Source of the DNA: Morchella semilibera
Taxonomy: Eukaryota; Ascomycota; Pezizomycetes; Pezizales; Morchellaceae
NCBI GenBank assembly: GCA_009192285.1
Contig: CM018606.1
Span: 1,416,081-1,480,080, forward strand
Direction: 5' to 3'
Length of the DNA stretch: 64,000 nt
The notes below the pieces were generated by a model. It worked only from the letters and a program-made list of their open reading frames with translations. It was not told the DNA's origin and made no database searches. A program made the position numbers and the translations under genes. Shown here in pieces: positions 59,743 through 64,000 of this stretch; position 1 is the stretch's first letter; each line of letters starts with the position of its first letter.

Positions 59743-60135
59743 CTAAACATCCTGAACTCTCACTTTAAGCCTCACAATCAATTGCCGCGCCTCCTGATCC
59801 TCTGGCCTGGGGGTCCCATCGGCTGAATCTCTGAAGGCCTTCGCATCGATATAAAGTTTCCCTTGACTTGCAACCAAGGGTGTATCGCTAGAAGTCCGTC
59901 GGGGAGGGCTAAGGAGTCCCTTCAAAACCTCGTCGCACATGATTGTGGCATAAAAGTCCAGTTCGTAAGGAGTTATTATGGCTTCTTCGTCGAGGCCAAC
60001 TTCTTGACTTTGCTGTTCCGCAAGGCGAAGAGCATTCCTTGTCTGCAGCCTGGTTGTCATCCTGGTGGTAGGGGCTGCGTTTCTTGTAACGGAATTGGTT
60101 TTTTTGCCGGTGGTTTTTTGGACGCGAGAATCCAT
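59743..60135 (-). CDS. Hypothetical protein, 130 residues
   Basis: An ATG frame (MDSRVQKTTGKK...) of 130 codons. The first 50 residues are basic and Thr/Arg-rich (TTRMTTRLQTRNALRLAEQQ), the rest reads as folded: EEAIITPYELDFYATIMCDE, then GKLYIDAKAFRDSADG and a terminal strand QLIVRLKVRVQDV. The frame stays open upstream to 60240 without ATG, so a 5' exon may be missing. Composition is protein-like and the opposite frames are poorer. I recognise no family, and it stands alone in gene-poor DNA. Confidence 0.4.
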   Translation of the reverse strand: MDSRVQKTTGKKTNSVTRNAAPTTRMTTRLQTRNALRLAEQQSQEVGLDEEAIITPYELDFYATIMCDEVLKGLLSPPRRTSSDTPLVASQGKLYIDAKAFRDSADGTPRPEDQEARQLIVRLKVRVQDV

Positions 60136-61663
60136 TTTGATTTTTTTGCTACGAAGAAGTGGCTCCTCTGAATGGCCTGCGGAGGAGGCTTGATTTTGAG
60201 GTTGATTTTGGAGGTGGCGCAGGAGTATTGAGGTTATCAAAAATGTCGTTAGATCTAGAGAAGTGGGTTAACCTTTCTAAGTTTCCAGAAGAAGTTTGCT
60301 TTTTGAGGTGAAGTTACCAAAATTTCGGTAAATCTATCTAACCAAGAAGATAAATTCTCTAGATGATATGAAGAGGGGGTTTGGTTATGAATGTGCAGTA
60401 ATTTGGACTATCAAAAATATCCGTAGACGAAGGAATATTTTTTCAAAAATTTGAGGGGAAATGGTGGGAGGAGGGTGACGGGCAAACAGCGATTGCTTTT
60501 GTACTCTGGGAAAAATAGAATTGGGAATAGTTAGGTGTTGTTGTGGTATCATGATTCATGACATCAATATATGGATTGAATTCTCGCGACGGAGAACTTG
60601 AAAGTTTAAAGGGCTGTAGTCTATTGTAATGATAATTAGGCACCCGCGGAAAAGTGAGCTAGATGCCCTTGAGGTATAGGGGTACTCGATCGATTTCGAG
60701 ACTAGCTGAATTATTTTGAGATATACATGGTCACTGAATAGGTCCAGCCCTGGCCGAGTGAATGAGGGGTAATCATTGGCCATGGCCGTGATATTTCCGC
60801 GAGGTTGTTTTATTAACTCGATTCTGGATACTCTGGGCTCACTATTAAAGCTATTGGCCCAACACCACAAGGCCCGGAACGAATCTCCTAGCTTTGTAGG
60901 GCGTGGTTAGATGGATCTGTGTCCCCTAGGGTTGGTTTTTGGTGGCTTACAGGTTGGGGGCAGTGGGCAGCTGCGGTGAAGACTTGAGTTCCGTACAGAG
61001 GGGCAGTGTGTTGGTGGTAAACAGCGAGATCCTGAGAGCATCTGTATTTCGGGGGACCGCAACTCGCCCAAGCATCACCACCTTCAGATTACAAATGAGT
61101 TGAGTATCCAGTTCTTTAACATTTAATTTGTAGAAAAAAAAATTGTTGAGAGAGATGTTAGTGAATCATGTATCATGTACCGACGGAAAGTACATATAGT
61201 ATGGGGTGTGATTGGAGGTGCGCATTAACGTGCAGGTACAGGACCACTTCTTGCGCCAACAAGCGTTTGTAATCAATAACCTGTGTCTATGAGTTAATAC
61301 AGGTCATTCACCAGTGCTGGAACTTTGGTGCTCGAGGTTTACGATTAGAAGTTTTCAAGTGAGGCATGGGCCAAAGCCTCTTAGAATAATTTTATGTAGA
61401 TACATGTAGCTATAGTTCTAGATCTATCTAGGGCCCATATCGGCAAACGGGTTTCAAGGTGAGTTGCATCAACGAGGAATATCGAATCGTTGGAATAGAA
61501 ACACACAATTCTGTAGGGACAACCCTTCAGAGGCCGCAGTGGCACCTTACCAAGAGGACCAGGAAATATATATTTTTGGATTTGTTATAGCGTTAAGATT
61601 TTAATGGTAGATTAAAACGAAATAGCCTGGTTTCTCCCTGATTTTGTCTGTTTGAAGGCACTA
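60136..61663. other. Intergenic, no gene seen
   Basis: A 22-codon + strand frame at 60243-60311 (MSLDLEKWVNLSKFPEEVCF and LR) looks peptide-like but cannot be extended by splicing. TACATGTA at 61401-61408. Confidence 0.45.
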
Positions 61664-61830
61664 TCCCTTATAGCTTAGTCTGTCAGTAAACAGTAAAATG
61701 CTGACCCCCCAAGAAGGAAATTTTGTGTGGCTTTACTAACAGATCTCGTTATCTCCCTTATCAAATAATAGATCTTCCATACAAATTTAATTCCTCTATT
61801 ATCGGGGGGTCAGATTGATAGACTAAGGGA
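61664..61830. mobile_element. MITE-like foldback element E (167 bp)
   Basis: Arms begin TCCCTTATAGCTTAGTCTGT and, inverted from the right, TCCCTTAGTCTATCAATCTG; both continue into TGACCCCCC and end in AAATTT. TA flanks both sides (61662-61663, 61831-61832). Arms differ by small indels, so it is older than element D. No coding capacity. Confidence 0.65.
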
Positions 61831-62104
61831 TACACGCAGTCCGGATAACTAAGCACGAAGGCTACGTAGCTACGCTACGATATTTTATTTATCTGAAGTC
61901 AAAAGATTTCAACAGCCAAAGGTCTACAGGATATGTGTACCTGTACATATTATAAGTACAAGTAGAGTTTAGTCCGGAATGAAATTCGGCTCAAGTCATA
62001 TTGGGAGACAAAGAACAGGTGAAAACGTGTCTTCCAAACATCTTTATGTACGTACCTTCTTACCCGAGAAAACAAACCCACCACCATTTGTCTCCTTACA
62101 CATA
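61831..62104. other. Spacer between foldback elements E and H
   Basis: No gene or repeat of note. Confidence 0.5.
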
Positions 62105-62468
62105 TGGTGCGGTAAATGTACCAAACAGTGGTGAATTATTTTACCACCGGTAATATAAGCACTGAATTTCAGTTCTTGTTCTAGTATAAAAGCTAAATTT
62201 CAGTCTTTATGCTACGCTATCATTATTACAAACGCTTATGAATGATTCCCACGTCCGGTAGTGAAGTGCCTACCATGGTGAAATTCCCCACCGGTGGACA
62301 ATAGGGCTCATATATTGGCATTATATAGCCCCTTTCGGCCGAAATGTCTGTGCTTTTAGTATAAAAAGTGATATTATAGGTATAAATTATAAATCATTAT
62401 TTTCACCACCGGTGGTAAAATAACTTACTACCGTTGGTAAAACTACTTTTGACACATTTGCCGCTCCA
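62105..62468. mobile_element. Degenerate foldback element H (364 bp)
   Basis: Left end TGGTGCGGTAAATGTACCAA matches the inverted right end TGGAGCGGCAAATGTGTCAA at 16 of 20 positions, and TTATTTTACCACCGGT recurs further in on both arms. TA lies at 62103-62104 and 62469-62470. The palindrome CCACCGGTGG occurs near both the centre and the right arm. Confidence 0.6.
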
Positions 62469-64000
62469 TATATATACACAAGTCCTATATGTAACCATGG
62501 CCATGGTTCTCTAGGAGTTTTATCTACTCATATTTTTTTGTCTTCAATACCATTACACTACACAGAATTCGACTCCGGCGCCAGCACTAGTACAAGGAAA
62601 AAAATATACATGTAGTGGTCCCCTCGCGATCGCGCGATCGCCAGTACACGCGAGCAGGATATTAACCACCTTAACGTTTTTACTAACCGAAGACAAACTC
62701 CCGTCCTCGAGGGTATAAATCCGAGAGCTTTTCCCCCTCGCCATGCGCATGTAATGGAGGTTATAGCTATGTACCCCGGGTGTCGGAAAGTGATGCACAT
62801 TTTGACTAGACAACGCCCACTTTATCACAATACAATTGCAACACAACCGTACGTACAGAACCTCTCTACCATACCTAAGCACTAGGCATATACTCGATGA
62901 AGAGCATCTGCGCGCTCATATTTACCTTAAAATAGCCTTGGGTAGAAATTCATTTCCGTGTGGCTATGAAGCCACCGAATCTGCACCACTTCCCGACACT
63001 CTGGGTATATGTAGGTACATGTAGTGGGTATGCTCTAGTCATCGAGTGAGAGATTATGAGGGCTGTCCACCAAGTATTCGTACGTAAATATACCTACATA
63101 TATGCATTATAATTAGTACATGCATCTATAAGGATACGAATAAAGCGTATATAAAATCCCGGATCCCACTCAAAAGCTTTCGTGGAAGGGCCAATTACCG
63201 CCCAAACTAGGTGGAACCAGGTTCCAAGTGTAGAACCACGACACAATTAATTATAATGATGAACACAGGTAGATCTTTTTGCTTTTTGGGAGAAGCCTTC
63301 CCACATTTTTGAACTGGTAAAAAGGAGTTAAGGTGTAATAAAGTTGGAGAACCTCGTTGCTAATATGGCTTAGGTGGACTTTGTATGGGGTTTCTCCACT
63401 CAATTACATGAACTTTCGGACTTTTATGCAAACTTTTGGGTAAGGGCTTTACATACATATCCAAATTTTATCTGTTGCTACTACTTGCTAGTCTCGTGCC
63501 TATCCCTATCTTGGCGTGATTAGTATTTTAGTATTTTTATTAGTTCACACCAATTAGAACCACCCCAAAAAAATATCGATGGGGTCGACTGGGAACGGGA
63601 CTAACCCTCTCCTTACAATTAATTGGCTATATATATCCCTGCAGATAGTAGGTATTAAATACATGTAGACACTATCAGATAACTGTACTGAAAGGCAGTA
63701 TAAACAGTCTTGCGCTGTTTGGTCTTTTAGGCCATAGTGGATAGCAATCATTGGTTAAAAGAGTGCGGGGTGGGTGGGTCCGTGTGGCCATCAGAGCTAG
63801 TAGGTACACATGTACATGTAGTGTAGTATAGTAGTCTCGAGCTCCCCAAGTGTCAATGATTAGAGTGACGAAACGTTGTAGGTACGGCGTTGCATAGTAG
63901 GTACATGTAGGGTAACCGTGTCTCACATGAAAACAAAGTTTCAGCGTTGTGTTTCCTCCTGGCTACAGGTAGTCTTGAAAGTTAAAAAAAAAAAGTTTCG
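62469..64000. other. Intergenic to window end
   Basis: No supported gene. Five TACATGTA copies (62607, 63016, 63660, 63813, 63902) make this one of the densest stretches for the motif. GATCGCGCGATC at 62628-62639 is a short GC palindrome. Confidence 0.5.

Noticed and set aside
60243-60311. 22-codon + strand frame MSLDLEKWVNLSKFPEEVCF plus LR
   Set aside because: Peptide-like, but both nearby acceptor choices lead straight to stops, so no longer gene could be built.
1-64000. tRNA, rRNA and CRISPR arrays
   Set aside because: I looked for GGTTCGANTCC-type B boxes, conserved rRNA stretches and regularly spaced repeats and found none that held up; a tRNAscan run would be decisive.

Overview
The window reads as nuclear DNA of a filamentous ascomycete (Pezizomycotina). 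Genes are split by short introns (mostly about 50-80 nt) with GT-AG ends and recognisable CTAAC/CTGAC-like branch points. The proteins have typical fungal architectures: Atg1 with a long disordered middle, a Dph6-Rid fusion, a Rad7 with N-terminal CxxC pairs, and an M1 aminopeptidase whose cytosolic form would begin MCRR. Gene density is low: ten firmly supported genes, one more probable conserved gene and two weak hypothetical ones in 64 kb, with large non-coding stretches. That would suit a large-genome, early-diverging class such as Pezizomycetes, but I infer this only from layout.

Layout. 1-2.67 kb: no gene. 2.67-5.91 kb (-): autophagy kinase atg1. 5.9-16.7 kb: a 10 kb gene desert with three short inverted-repeat elements. 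16.7-18.0 kb (-): cytochrome c peroxidase ccp1. 19.9-22.1 kb (-): diphthine-ammonia ligase dph6. 24.9-26.9 kb (-) and 27.9-30.9 kb (+): rad7 and rad16, the two partners of the global-genome nucleotide excision repair complex, head to head across 1.0 kb. 31.6-33.4 kb (-): secreted choice-of-anchor B/LVIVD-type protein with a frame break near its 3' end. 34.5-34.8 kb: remnant of a decayed gene. 36.1-39.5 kb (+): M16 metallopeptidase of the YOL098C type. 40.9-41.7 kb (+): small thioredoxin-fold-like protein. 43.7-45.2 kb (+): RING E3 ligase of CHFR type with a PBZ-like finger and a -1 frame discontinuity. 46.7-50.1 kb (+): M1 aminopeptidase with probable mitochondrial and cytosolic starts. 51.1-51.5 kb (+): possible small membrane protein. 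53.6-55.0 kb (-): DUF2306 membrane protein. 55-64 kb: gene-poor, with three more inverted-repeat elements and one weak ORF.

Most genes are housekeeping and unrelated in function. The exception is the divergent rad7-rad16 pair, which I regard as the most interesting arrangement. The non-coding DNA carries two striking signals. One is the palindromic octamer TACATGTA, found at least 34 times and never inside an exon I modelled. The other is a set of 84-364 bp foldback elements, most bounded by TA dinucleotides, consistent with Tc1/mariner-type MITEs of several families. Long G or C homopolymers (11-17 nt) also recur between genes. No tRNA, rRNA or CRISPR array was recognised. All exon boundaries were placed by eye from splice consensus, reading frame and remembered family conservation.
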